From: Thalassococcus arenae
Lineage (GTDB): Bacteria; Pseudomonadota; Alphaproteobacteria; Rhodobacterales; Rhodobacteraceae
Reading direction: 5' to 3'
Assembly: GCF_019104745.1 (NCBI RefSeq)
Contig: NZ_JAHRWL010000001.1
Location: 1,655,001 to 1,719,000, forward strand
DNA: 64,000 nt
Position 1 is the stretch's first letter. Every line of letters starts with the position of its first letter. The position numbers and the translations under genes were made by a program. The notes below the pieces were generated by a model. That model saw only the letters and a list, made by a program, of their open reading frames with translations, had not been told where the DNA came from and did no database searches. Positions 8,437 through 18,644 of this stretch are shown here, piece after piece.

Positions 8437-9513
8437 GTCGCGCCCGGTCCGCAGGATGTGATTGACGTGACCCATCTTGCGGCCGGCCTTGATCTCGGCC
8501 TTGCCGTACAGATGCAATGCGCAATCGGCCTTGCCGGCAAGATCCGGCACCCTGTCCATGTCGTCCCCGATCAGGTTTTCCATCCGGACATCGGCATAGC
8601 GGCCGCCATCGCCCAGTGGCCAGCCCGCCACCGCGCGGATATGCTGTTCGAACTGGTCGACGGTGCAGCCATTCTGCGTCCAATGGCCGGAATTGTGCAC
8701 CCGCGGTGCGATTTCGTTCACGATCAGCCCCTGCGGCGTCACGAACAACTCCACCCCCATGACGCCCACATAGTCCAGCGCGTTCAGGATGCGCCCGGCC
8801 AGCAGAACCGCGTCGGTGCGCTGCGCGGTGCTCAGCCGGGCAGGGACCGTGGTGGTGCGCAGGATGCCACCTTGGTGGACGTTTTCGCCCGGGTCATAGG
8901 CCGACACGGTGCCGTCGGCCGCACGGGCGGCGATCACCGACACTTCGTGCGAGAAATCGACGAAGCCTTCAAGGATCGCAGGTGCGCCCTGCATGGTGTC
9001 CAGCGCCGCGGCGGCGTCCTTGGCGCTTTGCAGGCGGGCCTGGCCCTTGCCATCATAGCCCAGCCGCCGCGTCTTGAGGATCGACGGTGTGCCGATCTCG
9101 GCCAAAGCGACGGCCAGCGTGGCGGCATCGTCGACCGCGGCATAGGGTGCCGTCTGCAGGCCAAGCGAGGTCAGGAAATCCTTTTCCGTCAGACGGTCCT
9201 GGCTGATCCGCAGCGCTTCTCGCCCCGGGCGGATCGGTTTGCGGCCTTCCAGAAGGTCCAGCGCGGTCGTGGGGATATTCTCGAATTCGTAGGTGATGAC
9301 GTCGACCGCATCGGCGAAGTCGGCCAACGCTTGAGCGTCCTCGTAGGTGGCGGTGGTCACCGCGTCGGCGACCTGCCCGGCGGGCGGGTTGGCGCCCGGT
9401 TCGTAGATGTGGCAGCGAAAGCCAAGCCGGGATGCCGCCACGGACAGCATCCGGCCCAGTTGGCCACCGCCGAGAATGCCGATCACGGCGCCAGTGCGAA
9501 GAGCATGTATCAT
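8425..9513 (-). CDS. purK: N5-carboxyaminoimidazole ribonucleotide synthase
   Basis: ATP-grasp enzyme of purine synthesis that carboxylates AIR to N5-CAIR with ATP and bicarbonate; PurE, encoded just upstream, then makes CAIR. It is 362 residues, normal for the family. The N-terminus has the nucleotide-fold motif GILGGGQLGRML (residues 11-22), followed by YEFENIP, the ATP-grasp loop TRRLGYDGKGQ and the metal/ATP segment VNEIAPRVHNSGHWT. Translation starts at the ATG at 9513; longer upstream frames simply run through purE in another frame. It follows purE by 38 bases, a two-gene purEK operon. Confidence 0.96.
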   Translation of the reverse strand: MIHALRTGAVIGILGGGQLGRMLSVAASRLGFRCHIYEPGANPPAGQVADAVTTATYEDAQALADFADAVDVITYEFENIPTTALDLLEGRKPIRPGREALRISQDRLTEKDFLTSLGLQTAPYAAVDDAATLAVALAEIGTPSILKTRRLGYDGKGQARLQSAKDAAAALDTMQGAPAILEGFVDFSHEVSVIAARAADGTVSAYDPGENVHQGGILRTTTVPARLSTAQRTDAVLLAGRILNALDYVGVMGVELFVTPQGLIVNEIAPRVHNSGHWTQNGCTVDQFEQHIRAVAGWPLGDGGRYADVRMENLIGDDMDRVPDLAGKADCALHLYGKAEIKAGRKMGHVNHILRTGRDQIS

Positions 9514-9551
9514 GGCCGTTCCTTGCCGGGATCGCGCCGACGATGCAAGCG

Positions 9552-10040
9552 TCAGCTGGCGGTCGGGTCGTGGGGGATCGATGCCGAGAGTGCGGCGCGC
9601 CAATCGTCGAGCCGTTTCGCCAGCGCGGGATCGTTGAGCGCCAGGATACCCGCCGCCATCAGGCCCGCATTGGCGGCGCCCGCGGCACCGATCGCCATCG
9701 TCGCCACGGGGTAACCGCGTGGCATCTGGACGATGGAATACAGGCTGTCGACGCCGTTCAGCGCCTTGGTCTGGACCGGCACGCCGATCACCGGGACGCG
9801 GGTCTTGGACGCCATCATGCCAGGCAGGTGCGCCGCACCGCCGGCCCCGGCAATGATGACCTGCAAGCCGCGTTCGACCGCGGTCTTGCCGTAATCCCAA
9901 AGCCGATCCGGTGTACGGTGCGCCGAAACGATGCGGGTTTCGTAGCGCACGCCGAGCGTGTCCAGCATTTCCGCAGCTTCCTGCATCGTCGGCCAGTCCG
10001 ACTGACTGCCCATGATGATGCCGACCTTCGCGTCTGACAT
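9552..10040 (-). CDS. purE: 5-(carboxyamino)imidazole ribonucleotide mutase
   Basis: Class I PurE, which converts N5-CAIR to CAIR in purine biosynthesis; it forms octamers in the cytoplasm. A 162-residue protein with the family motifs [10 protein letters not shown] (residues 9-18), SAHRTPDR and [11 protein letters not shown]. The start is set at the ATG at 10040 because AAGGTGG sits eight bases upstream; an in-frame ATG at 10052 has the same AGGTGG directly abutting it and is unlikely. First gene of the purEK operon. Confidence 0.96.
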   Translation of the reverse strand: MSDAKVGIIMGSQSDWPTMQEAAEMLDTLGVRYETRIVSAHRTPDRLWDYGKTAVERGLQVIIAGAGGAAHLPGMMASKTRVPVIGVPVQTKALNGVDSLYSIVQMPRGYPVATMAIGAAGAANAGLMAAGILALNDPALAKRLDDWRAALSASIPHDPTAS

Positions 10041-10105
10041 GCGCTCATCCACCTTGTTTCGAGCCGCGGACTATAGTGGATCGCGGCGCGGGGGCAATGG
10101 GGCGC

Positions 10106-10330
10106 TCAGGCGATGATGTCGGGGGTGAGGCGGTCTTCGATCAGCGCGATCAGGTCTTTCAGCCGCAGTTTCTTCTTCTTCAATCGCTGAAGCGTCAGTT
10201 GATCGGCCGTGCCGCGTTCCTGCAGCGCACGGATCGCTTCGTCGAGATCGCGGTGTTCGCGCCGGAAGACCTCGAGTTCGACGCGCAGGACCTCGTCTGT
10301 TTTCATGGACAGATCGGTGGGTGCGTTCAT
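10106..10330 (-). CDS. DUF465 (YdcH-family) small coiled-coil protein
   Basis: A 74-residue, highly charged helical protein. The core ELEVFRREHRDLDEAIRAL followed by LKKKKLRLKDLIALIEDRL is the DUF465/YdcH pattern: two helices expected to form a coiled-coil hairpin. Its biochemical role is not established. The start at 10330 follows GGAACCGGA; a longer upstream frame lacks support. It stands 65 bases upstream of the purE start on the same strand, so it could be the first gene of a purEK transcript. Confidence 0.85.
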   Translation of the reverse strand: MNAPTDLSMKTDEVLRVELEVFRREHRDLDEAIRALQERGTADQLTLQRLKKKKLRLKDLIALIEDRLTPDIIA

Positions 10331-10396
10331 TCCGGTTCCCGTTTGAGCAAGTCCACAGGCCGTGATCTTAGCAAGGCATGGTTCAAACCGAAAGGG

Positions 10397-10425
10397 CTTG
10401 CAGGTCTTTGGTCGGCTTCCCATAT
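10397..10425 (+). promoter_or_regulatory. Likely RpoH (heat-shock sigma) promoter for the small heat-shock gene
   Basis: CTTG at 10397-10400 and CCCATAT at 10419-10425, separated by 18 bases, resemble the heat-shock sigma consensus (CTTG-N17-18-CYATAT type). It lies about 60 bases upstream of the small heat-shock gene, the expected target. Assigned by pattern only. Confidence 0.55.
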
Positions 10426-10427
10426 TT

Positions 10428-10489
10428 TCCGCGTGGATCGCCGGAATCGGGGTCTGCGGACGGTCGCTTTTGGCAAGGACATGTCGATG
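10428..10489 (+). promoter_or_regulatory. ROSE-like RNA thermometer in the 5' leader of the small heat-shock gene
   Basis: The leader ends in a hairpin at 10463-10480 whose 5' arm GTCGCTT pairs with AAGGAC, which contains the ribosome-binding site. The pairing leaves one G unpaired in the 5' arm, giving the UCGCU-against-AGGA arrangement that defines the 3' hairpin of ROSE thermosensors, found mainly before small heat-shock genes of alphaproteobacteria. A weaker upstream stem can be drawn at about 10431-10459. Melting on heat would free the ribosome site. Confidence 0.6.
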
Positions 10490-10897
10490 ACAAAACTTAC
10501 CCTGGGGTCATACCCGCACATGCTCGGGTTCGAGCAACTCGAACGCCTGCTGGAACGCACGGCGAAATCCAGCGAAGGCTACCCGCCGTTCAACATCGAA
10601 CAAACGTCCGATCATTCCTATCGGATCACGCTGGCCGTGGCCGGGTTTTCCGAAGGCGATCTTTCGATCACCGTCGAGGACCGGCAACTGGTCATCCGTG
10701 GTCGTCAGCGCGACGACGGTGCCGACCGGGTGTTCCTGCACCGCGGAATAGCGGCGCGGCAGTTTCAGCGGTCCTTCGTGCTGGCCGATGGCGTCGAGAT
10801 CGGCGAGGCGGTCATGGAAAACGGTTTGCTGCATATCGACCTGTCGCTCAGCCGGCCGGAAACCGTGGTGCAAACGATCCAGATCAGGAAGGGGTAG
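10487..10897 (+). CDS. Small heat-shock protein, Hsp20/IbpA family
   Basis: ATP-independent holdase chaperone that binds unfolding proteins and hands them to DnaK/ClpB. It is 136 residues: a short N-terminal arm (MTKLTLGSYPHMLGFEQL), an alpha-crystallin domain from about residue 40 (YRITLAVAGFSEGDLSITVE, then RGIAARQFQRSFVLADG) and a short tail. The alphaproteobacterial IbpA-like arm is recognisable. The ATG at 10487 is chosen because AAGG lies eight bases upstream; the in-frame ATG at 10481 is too close to it. Control is probably double: an RpoH-type promoter and a ROSE-like leader. A DUF1150 gene follows after 4 bases. Confidence 0.94.
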   Translation: MTKLTLGSYPHMLGFEQLERLLERTAKSSEGYPPFNIEQTSDHSYRITLAVAGFSEGDLSITVEDRQLVIRGRQRDDGADRVFLHRGIAARQFQRSFVLADGVEIGEAVMENGLLHIDLSLSRPETVVQTIQIRKG

Positions 10898-10901
10898 GCA
10901 C

Positions 10902-11129
10902 ATGCATACGAAATACGATCTCAGCCAATTCGACGACGACCGTATCGTTTATGTCCGGTCGGTCGCGGCCAAGGATCTGCCTCAGGACGTGCAGGCGCAA
11001 CTGGGCGGCGTGAAAACGCTGTATGCGGTGCACAATGCCGATGGCGAACGGCTGGCTTTGGTCAAGGATCGCCGGTTGGCCTTCATGTTGGCCCGCCAGC
11101 ACGACATGGCGCCGGTCACCGTGCACTGA
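10902..11129 (+). CDS. DUF1150 family protein
   Basis: A 75-residue acidic protein, four bases after the small heat-shock gene and with AGGAAGGGG ahead of the ATG. The pattern (D..RIVYVR near the start, then YAVHNADGERLALVKDRRLAFMLAR cut here to its gist: a conserved Asn-Gly-Asp turn and a C-terminal basic helix) is that of DUF1150, a family almost always found directly after Hsp20 genes in alphaproteobacteria. Function unknown; co-expression with the chaperone is the main clue. Confidence 0.85.
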   Translation: MHTKYDLSQFDDDRIVYVRSVAAKDLPQDVQAQLGGVKTLYAVHNADGERLALVKDRRLAFMLARQHDMAPVTVH

Positions 11130-11162
11130 CCGGTTTCCGTCACGGTTGAACCGGGCCCAGCT

Positions 11163-12002
11163 TCAGCGCGCAACAGCACGTAGACGGCGCCCCTCCCTCG
11201 GACACTGGATGGCACCACCCGGCGTATCGAAGCTGACGGGAATGGTCTGGCTGACCGTTCCCCTCGCCCCTATGACCACGTCGAAATGCAGGTGCGGATC
11301 GGTCGAATAGCCCGTGTTGCCGGAATACCCGATCAACTGACCGCTTTCGATCTGGTCGCCGGGTGATACCACCGCACCGTTGCGTTGAAGGTGGAAATAC
11401 CTTGCAAGCGTGCCATCGTCCTGTTCGATCACAACGTAATTGGCGTCATTCTCGAAGTCCCGGCTTGGACCGCCGCTGTCCGACGACTCGACCACCGCAA
11501 CCGCACGGCCCGATCGGGCCGCGTGAACCGGTGTGCCGACAGGCATGTCGAAATCCACGGCATAGCGATCGTTACCGAAATGCGTGAAACCACCGTCGCA
11601 ACCCTGCATGATCGCGAAATCCCGTCCGTTCGCATAGGGTAGCCGATACAGTACACGGTCGTCGTGACGCGCGTTGATATCGCCCATGCTCCAGTCGAAG
11701 CGGTAGGAATAGGACCACGCGCCGCTGCGAAGGGGCGCCAGTGTCATCAGTTCCACGCGGCTGTCGCCGCGCAGCACGAATGGCCCAGGCGCACCATCGG
11801 CGCGTTGCATGTTGCTCAGGTCGAGGTCGATGCTGAGCGTGACGGGCAGATGGGTGAAGCGGTTGATCCCGTAAAGCGTCACTCGGTCGCCATCGCGCTG
11901 CGTCTCGACGCAGATCTGGCCGCCTGCGTTGTCACAGGCGATATCGGCCGGGACCGAGATGGGAAAACCAAGAAGAACGGTAAAGAGCAGGGTTCGCAAC
12001 AT
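11163..12002 (-). CDS. Secreted M23-family (LytM-type) metallopeptidase
   Basis: A 279-residue exported protein with signal peptide MLRTLLFTVLLGFPISVPA. The C-terminal half is a LytM/M23 zinc peptidase domain: HFGNDRYAVDF supplies the first His and Asp ligands, and HLHFDV the HxH motif near residue 237; both sets are intact, so it is probably an active peptidoglycan endopeptidase in the periplasm. The N-terminal half (about residues 20-135) is a beta-rich domain I cannot name. Divergent from the amidinotransferase gene. Confidence 0.9.
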   Translation of the reverse strand: MLRTLLFTVLLGFPISVPADIACDNAGGQICVETQRDGDRVTLYGINRFTHLPVTLSIDLDLSNMQRADGAPGPFVLRGDSRVELMTLAPLRSGAWSYSYRFDWSMGDINARHDDRVLYRLPYANGRDFAIMQGCDGGFTHFGNDRYAVDFDMPVGTPVHAARSGRAVAVVESSDSGGPSRDFENDANYVVIEQDDGTLARYFHLQRNGAVVSPGDQIESGQLIGYSGNTGYSTDPHLHFDVVIGARGTVSQTIPVSFDTPGGAIQCPREGRRLRAVAR

Positions 12003-12053
12003 GGCGCATCATTCCGCCGTCTTTCCCGGAAAATCAACCGCTTGCCGTGATGG

Positions 12054-12070
12054 GACCACCGCCGGTGGTC
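12054..12070. promoter_or_regulatory. Inverted repeat between the M23 peptidase and amidinotransferase genes
   Basis: GACCACC-GCC-GGTGGTC, a 17-base inverted repeat in the 167-base divergent intergenic region. Its place between two start codons suggests an operator rather than a terminator, but no regulator can be named. Confidence 0.35.
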
Positions 12071-12169
12071 GTGATGCGCCGCACCGCGACCGTCTCAGGT
12101 CGCATTCCGCATTGCCGGGCAAGACGGCTTTGCCTACTGCTCCGGATCGGAACGCCGATGGAGGAAGGC

Positions 12170-13279
12170 ATGAACAAGACCGTCGTCAACAGCTGGAACG
12201 AATGGGACCCGCTTCGACACGTGATCGTCGGCCGCGCCGATAATTGCCATATCCCGCCCGAGGAACCGGCGCTGGACGCAAAGGTGCCCGAAGACAGCGA
12301 CATGCGCGGGCAATGGGGCAAGCGCCCGCAAGAAACGATCGACCGCGCCAACGAATTGCTCGACACCTTCGCCGCCCAGTTGCAGGCGCGCGGCATCCGG
12401 GTCGACCGCCCGGTGCCCATCGACCATTCCCAACCGGTCACCACGCCGGATTTTCATACCGGCAGCCAGTTCGGCTGCATGCCGCCGCGCGATGTCTTGC
12501 TGACGGTGGGTCCGGAGATCCTCGAGGCGACGATGTCGTATCGCTGTCGCTGGTTCGAATACCTGAACTACCGCCCCCTTCTGCAGCGCTACTGGGAGGA
12601 AGACCCGAATTTCCGTCACGAGGCCGCACCCAAGCCGCGCCTGACCGATGCCGACTATCACCCCGATTACCTGTCCGAGAAGATCGGCGTCGAGAAGCGG
12701 CTGAAATGGGCCGAGGAAAAGCACTTTGTCACAACCGAGGAGGAGCCGCTTTTCGACGCGGCCGACGTGCTGCGTTTCGGTCGGGACCTCGTGGTGCAGC
12801 ATGGCTTCACCACGAACCTCAAGGGCATCGAATGGCTGCGCCGGCACTTTCCCGATCACCGTGTGCACGCGGTGAACTTTCCGGGGGACCCGTACCCGAT
12901 CCATATCGACGCGACCTTCACGCCGCTACGCCCCGGGCTGATCCTGAACAACCCGCAGCGCCGGTTGCCAAAGGATCAGCGGGGCATGTTCGAAAAGAAC
13001 GGGTGGGAGATCGTCGACGCGGCCCAGCCCGCGCACAACGCGCCGCCACCGCTGTGCTATTCGTCGGTCTGGCTGTCGATGAACGTGCTGGTGCTGGACC
13101 CGAAAACCGTCTGCGTAGAAAAATCCGAGGTCTACCAGGCCGAGCAGATGGACAAGCTTGGGATGGAGGTCGTGGAGGTCGAGCTGCGCGATGCCTACGC
13201 CTTTGGCGGCGGCCTGCATTGCTGCACCGCGGACGTCTACCGCGAGGGCGGGTGCGAGGATTACTTTCCCAACGCGTGA
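12170..13279 (+). CDS. Amidinotransferase (glycine/inosamine amidinotransferase-like)
   Basis: A 369-residue member of the amidinotransferase/guanidino-group-modifying family, which moves the amidino group of arginine to an amine through a covalent Cys intermediate. The start MNKTVVNSWNEWDPLRHVIVG, the FPGDPYPIHIDATF segment (catalytic His-Asp) and the C-terminal GGGLHCCTADVY with the nucleophile Cys are all family landmarks. It resembles glycine amidinotransferase and StrB-type enzymes more than arginine deiminase. The acceptor is not clear: no obvious guanidino-compound pathway lies nearby. GAGGAAGG precedes the ATG. A strong terminator follows. Confidence 0.87.
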   Translation: MNKTVVNSWNEWDPLRHVIVGRADNCHIPPEEPALDAKVPEDSDMRGQWGKRPQETIDRANELLDTFAAQLQARGIRVDRPVPIDHSQPVTTPDFHTGSQFGCMPPRDVLLTVGPEILEATMSYRCRWFEYLNYRPLLQRYWEEDPNFRHEAAPKPRLTDADYHPDYLSEKIGVEKRLKWAEEKHFVTTEEEPLFDAADVLRFGRDLVVQHGFTTNLKGIEWLRRHFPDHRVHAVNFPGDPYPIHIDATFTPLRPGLILNNPQRRLPKDQRGMFEKNGWEIVDAAQPAHNAPPPLCYSSVWLSMNVLVLDPKTVCVEKSEVYQAEQMDKLGMEVVEVELRDAYAFGGGLHCCTADVYREGGCEDYFPNA

Positions 13280-13300
13280 GGCGGGGGATCGGAAACGGAA

Positions 13301-13327
13301 AACGCCGCGGCTTCAGCCGCGGCGTTT
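13301..13327. terminator. Bidirectional terminator after the amidinotransferase gene
   Basis: A perfect GC-rich hairpin with twelve-base arms (AACGCCGCGGCT and its complement) around TC, ending in TTT. It lies between the convergent amidinotransferase and sulfurylase genes and can serve both. Confidence 0.85.
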
Positions 13328-13345
13328 GTCGTCTGGCAGCTCCGT

Positions 13346-15418
<2,073 letters not shown>

Positions 15419-15432
15419 GGCACGGTCTGCGC

Positions 15433-15458
15433 AAGTGTGTTCAACTTTGAACGCACTT
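15433..15458. promoter_or_regulatory. 26-base near-perfect palindrome upstream of the winged-helix/sulfurylase gene
   Basis: Twelve-base arms AAGTGTGTTCAA and TTGAACGCACTT flank a CT spacer; 11 of 12 pairs match. It ends 14 bases before the start codon at 15418, where a dimeric repressor would block transcription or initiation. It is the obvious candidate for autoregulation by the N-terminal winged helix of the adjacent gene. Confidence 0.6.
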
Positions 15459-15581
15459 CACACAGATCGGATCGTCGGAAAACCCCCAAAGTCCGGAACG
15501 CGCGATTTGTTGCCGAAAAGCCGCGTTGCACGACTTGCATGGCTGACTGTCTCGGTCGGCCCGTTACATGCGAAACGTCTG

Positions 15582-15601
15582 CGGCCGGACACGTTCGGCC
15601 G
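15582..15601 (-). terminator. Possible terminator after rraB
   Basis: CGGCCG arms around an eight-base loop, directly after the rraB stop codon. No clear T tract follows on the minus strand, so support is modest. Confidence 0.4.
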
Positions 15602-15928
15602 TCAGCCTTCGAAACCCCAGCCGTCCGGGGTGAATCCGTGGCGCAGAGCGATGCGCGTGGCGACCTCTTCGCCGAACCAGATGCCCTCGGCGGAAATCAC
15701 GTGGTCTTGCAGTGTCGCGGCCAGGTAAACGCCGTCCTCATCCTCGACCTCGGAACAGTCATAGCCTTCGTCGTGCAAAGCCGCGACGGCGGCGTCCCAG
15801 TTCGCCGCGTCGGATTCGGGCACAAAGAAATAGTCGACATCCGCGATGTCGGGCAGGCCATCCTCGGACAGCGCGCGATAGGTTTCGATTGTTGCTGCCC
15901 GCTGCGCGGCGAAATCGTGGTTCGACAC
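15602..15928 (-). CDS. RraB-family protein (RNase E inhibitor type)
   Basis: A 108-residue acidic protein. The segment from about residue 29 (DVDYFFVPESDAANWDAA, then LHDEGYDCSEVEDEDGVYLAA) is the RraB/DUF695-like pattern; in gamma-proteobacteria RraB binds RNase E and dampens mRNA decay. Whether the alphaproteobacterial protein does the same is not known. Translation starts at a GTG one base after the trxB stop codon (15930-15932), so it is probably translated by coupling to trxB. Confidence 0.75.
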   Translation of the reverse strand: MSNHDFAAQRAATIETYRALSEDGLPDIADVDYFFVPESDAANWDAAVAALHDEGYDCSEVEDEDGVYLAATLQDHVISAEGIWFGEEVATRIALRHGFTPDGWGFEG

Positions 15929-15929
15929 G

Positions 15930-16934
15930 TTATTCCGCCGCCGGGTTTTCGGCGCCGTAGCCCAGCGGCTCGGTTGTCACCTTGCCGGCATCGTCGCCCT
16001 GTTCGGCCAGCCAGCGTTCTGCTTCCAGCGCGGCCATGCAGCCCATGCCGGCGCTGGTCACCGCCTGGCGGTACTTGTGGTCGGTCAGGTCGCCCGCAGC
16101 GAAAATCCCAGGGATCGAGGTTTCGGTGCTGTCGGGCTTGGTCACGACATAGCCGCCCATGTGGGTTTCCAGCACGTCCTTGACCAATTCGTTGGCCGGG
16201 GCGTGACCGATGGCGACGAACACACCGGCGCAGGGAATATCGGTGATCTCGCCCGTCTTCACATGCTTGACGCGCACGCCGGTCACGCCCTTGGGGTTGT
16301 CGTCGCCCAACACCTCTTCAAGCTGGTGGAACCAAAGCGGCTCGATTTTGGGATTCTTGAACAGCCGGTCTTGCAGGATCTTCTCTGCGCGCAGCTCGTC
16401 CCGGCGGTGGATCAGCGTGACCTTGCTGGCGAAGTTCGTCAGGAACAGAGCCTCTTCCACCGCCGTGTTGCCCCCGCCGATCACGACGATCTCCTTGCCG
16501 CGATAGAAGAACCCGTCGCAGGTCGCGCAGGCCGACACGCCGAAACCCTTGAACGCGTCTTCCGACGGCAGGCCCAGCCATTTCGCCCGCGCGCCGGTGG
16601 CCAGGATGATCGCATCGGCCGTGTAGACCGTGCCGCTGTCGCCATGTGCCGCGAAGGGGCGGGTGTCGAAATCGATCCTCGTGATGATGTCGCCGATGAT
16701 CTCGCAGCCCATCGCCTTGGCATGGGCCTCCATACGCACCATCAGGTCAGGGCCCTGCACCTCGGTATCACCCGGCCAGTTCTCGACCTCGGTCGTGGTC
16801 GTCAGCTGGCCGCCGGGTTCCAGCCCTTGCACAAGGATCGGGTTCAGCATCGCGCGCGACGCGTAGACGCCCGCCGTATAGCCCGCCGGACCCGAGCCGA
16901 TGATGAGAACCTTGGTGTGGCGCGTTTCGGACAT
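15930..16934 (-). CDS. trxB: Thioredoxin-disulfide reductase
   Basis: FAD-dependent enzyme that passes electrons from NADPH to thioredoxin in the cytoplasm. It is 334 residues with the FAD-binding [16 protein letters not shown] near residue 13, the redox pair CATCD near residue 143, the NADPH-binding [13 protein letters not shown] and the late FAD motif [10 protein letters not shown]. All key residues are present. The start at 16934 is the ATG of [15 protein letters not shown]; a longer frame upstream adds 37 residues not seen in the family. RraB-type gene follows one base after its stop. Confidence 0.96.
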   Translation of the reverse strand: MSETRHTKVLIIGSGPAGYTAGVYASRAMLNPILVQGLEPGGQLTTTTEVENWPGDTEVQGPDLMVRMEAHAKAMGCEIIGDIITRIDFDTRPFAAHGDSGTVYTADAIILATGARAKWLGLPSEDAFKGFGVSACATCDGFFYRGKEIVVIGGGNTAVEEALFLTNFASKVTLIHRRDELRAEKILQDRLFKNPKIEPLWFHQLEEVLGDDNPKGVTGVRVKHVKTGEITDIPCAGVFVAIGHAPANELVKDVLETHMGGYVVTKPDSTETSIPGIFAAGDLTDHKYRQAVTSAGMGCMAALEAERWLAEQGDDAGKVTTEPLGYGAENPAAE

Positions 16935-17085
16935 GGGTCGGCTCCTCTTGGCGGTGTTGCGGGGTCGATATAAAGCCTGTCCGGCGCGGGCAAAAGGCCC
17001 GATGCCCAACGTCACGGCAAATGATCGGCGCAACGTGGTCGGCAATCAGCGAAGCGGAAGATTCTTGCGTGAACGCGAAATAATA

Positions 17086-17113
17086 TTGCGCAAACCGGGG
17101 TCGGTGCTATAAC
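17086..17113 (+). promoter_or_regulatory. Likely promoter of the Lrp-family gene
   Basis: TTGCGC and TATAAC separated by 16 bases, 26 bases before the start codon of the regulator gene. A TTGCG...CGCAA arrangement overlaps the upstream side and could be an autoregulatory site, but this is not certain. Confidence 0.5.
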
Positions 17114-17138
17114 TTTCGCAGCGAAGCGGGGAAGAAAC

Positions 17139-17639
17139 ATGACCGGACACAGGCTTGACGAGATCGACCGAAAGATATTGGCCGAACTTCAGGCAGACGG
17201 GCGGATGACCAATGTCGAACTGGCGCGCCGCGTCGGAATTTCGGCGCCGCCCTGTCTGCGGCGGGTGCGCACTCTGGAAGAGCAGGGGTTCATCCGCGGG
17301 TATCACGCCGATATCGATCCGCGGTCCTTGGGCTTCGAGGTTCAGGTGTTTGCCATGGTCGGCCTGCAAAGCCAGGCCGAAGCCGATCTGCGCGCCTTCG
17401 AGAACCGGTGCCGCGCCTGGTCGCTGGTTCGGGAATGCCACATGCTGAACGGCGAGGTGGATTTCATGCTGAAATGCGTCGCGCCCGACCTGTCGACGTT
17501 CCAGAGCTTTCTCACGGGCGATCTGCTGACGGCGCCGAACGTGGCCAGCGTCAAGACGTCGCTGGTGATCCGCGGCGCCAAGGACGAGCCGGGCGTGCCT
17601 TTCGACATTCTCGAGGAACGGCTCGGCCGGACGGCCTGA
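17139..17639 (+). CDS. Lrp/AsnC-family transcriptional regulator
   Basis: A 166-residue DNA-binding regulator of the feast/famine family. An N-terminal winged helix (LDEIDRKILAELQADGRMTN then LARRVGISAPPCLRRVRTLE) is followed by an AsnC ligand-binding RAM domain from about residue 65 (GLQSQAEADLRAFE, then ECHMLNGEVDFML). Such proteins sense amino acids and act as dimers to octamers. The target is not evident: trxB is divergent from it and is one candidate. Convergent with the Hint-domain gene. Confidence 0.92.
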   Translation: MTGHRLDEIDRKILAELQADGRMTNVELARRVGISAPPCLRRVRTLEEQGFIRGYHADIDPRSLGFEVQVFAMVGLQSQAEADLRAFENRCRAWSLVRECHMLNGEVDFMLKCVAPDLSTFQSFLTGDLLTAPNVASVKTSLVIRGAKDEPGVPFDILEERLGRTA

Positions 17640-17648
17640 CGCTCAGGC
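17634..17648. repeat. Small hairpin containing both stop codons of a convergent pair
   Basis: GCCTGA-CGC-TCAGGC lies exactly across the 3' ends of the Lrp and Hint genes; the TGA in each arm is a stop codon, one for each strand. It may be a minimal terminator, but no T tract follows. Confidence 0.4.
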
Positions 17649-18419
17649 GTGCAGGCTTTCCAGTGCGGCCCGTGTCGTGCGTGTCATAGCCAGTTGCCCG
17701 AAATCCTCCAACCCTTCGAGATTGGGAAACATCGACAGGAACAGCGCGCGGGTGGCCGCGCTCATGGTCTGGCCGGCACTGTGACCCGGATGGTAGCTTT
17801 CCATCTCGATCCCGCCGACCTGCAGGATCGTGTGGCGTTTTAGCATGAGGTGAAAGAGCTGGACGCCGCCGTGGGGCTGAACGCGTAACAACCGGTCGCC
17901 GTCCGCAAAATCGGCAACCGGCGCCAGAACGGCATCCTGCCCGATCAGCTCACGCAGTTTTTCGCGCCGCTGCACCATCCGCGCGGCCGGTCCGACCAGC
18001 AGGTCGGTGCCCGGACGGCCCAGACCGAACGTGTCGGGGGTGATGCGCGTCAGGTGGGTCAGAATGCTGGCCTCACCGCAATCGCCGGGAACGAAAACGG
18101 TCGAACCGATCCACATCACGGGTTCGGACCCGCCGGCGGTTTCGATATAGTCGCCGGGCAGCAGGTCTTCGATCGCCACCGGTCCACGGACGGTCTGAAT
18201 CAGCGTTCCGCGCGCAAAGGCGGATGTCGCTTCCTCGAAAAGCGGGATGGCCGGGGCGACATGGTTCTGGAACGAGATCGTCAGGTCTGGAAGCAGCGCG
18301 GCTGCTTCGTACTTGCGCATGAAATTCGCCGCCCGAGGCTGCGATTCCAGCTCGGCAACGGATCGTGCGTGTTTCGGACCCGGAAAAGGGACATCCAGAT
18401 TGCGATGGACGCTGGCCAT
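17643..18419 (-). CDS. Hint (Hedgehog/intein) domain protein lacking the usual Cys
   Basis: A 258-residue protein. From about residue 67 it shows the Hint pattern FARGTLIQTVRGPVAIEDLL followed by PGDYIET, with later segments ITPDTFGLGRPGTDLLVGP and HPGHSAG (cut from a longer stretch). In self-processing Hint domains the first residue before FARGT-like sequence is a Cys nucleophile; here it is Ala (SAFARG). It is therefore probably not self-cleaving by the standard route, or belongs to a non-processing subfamily common in Rhodobacterales. No signal peptide is evident. Function unknown. Confidence 0.78.
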   Translation of the reverse strand: MASVHRNLDVPFPGPKHARSVAELESQPRAANFMRKYEAAALLPDLTISFQNHVAPAIPLFEEATSAFARGTLIQTVRGPVAIEDLLPGDYIETAGGSEPVMWIGSTVFVPGDCGEASILTHLTRITPDTFGLGRPGTDLLVGPAARMVQRREKLRELIGQDAVLAPVADFADGDRLLRVQPHGGVQLFHLMLKRHTILQVGGIEMESYHPGHSAGQTMSAATRALFLSMFPNLEGLEDFGQLAMTRTTRAALESLHA

Positions 18420-18644
18420 GTGATCACCCCGAAAAGGCTGGTCACATCTTTGCTGGCCCCCACCAACAACGCAGAAGGACGGTTACGGATTACGCGTCCA
18501 TATTGCGTTCAATCGAACGGCGGCGTCAAAATTGGCCCCGAATGCCGCACATTCGGGTAGCCAATCGGGTTTTTCATTAAGGATTGTCGTCAGCGGGACG
18601 ACGGTTTCGCCACATTCCGGTTGAGGATGGCGAATCGCGCTTCG

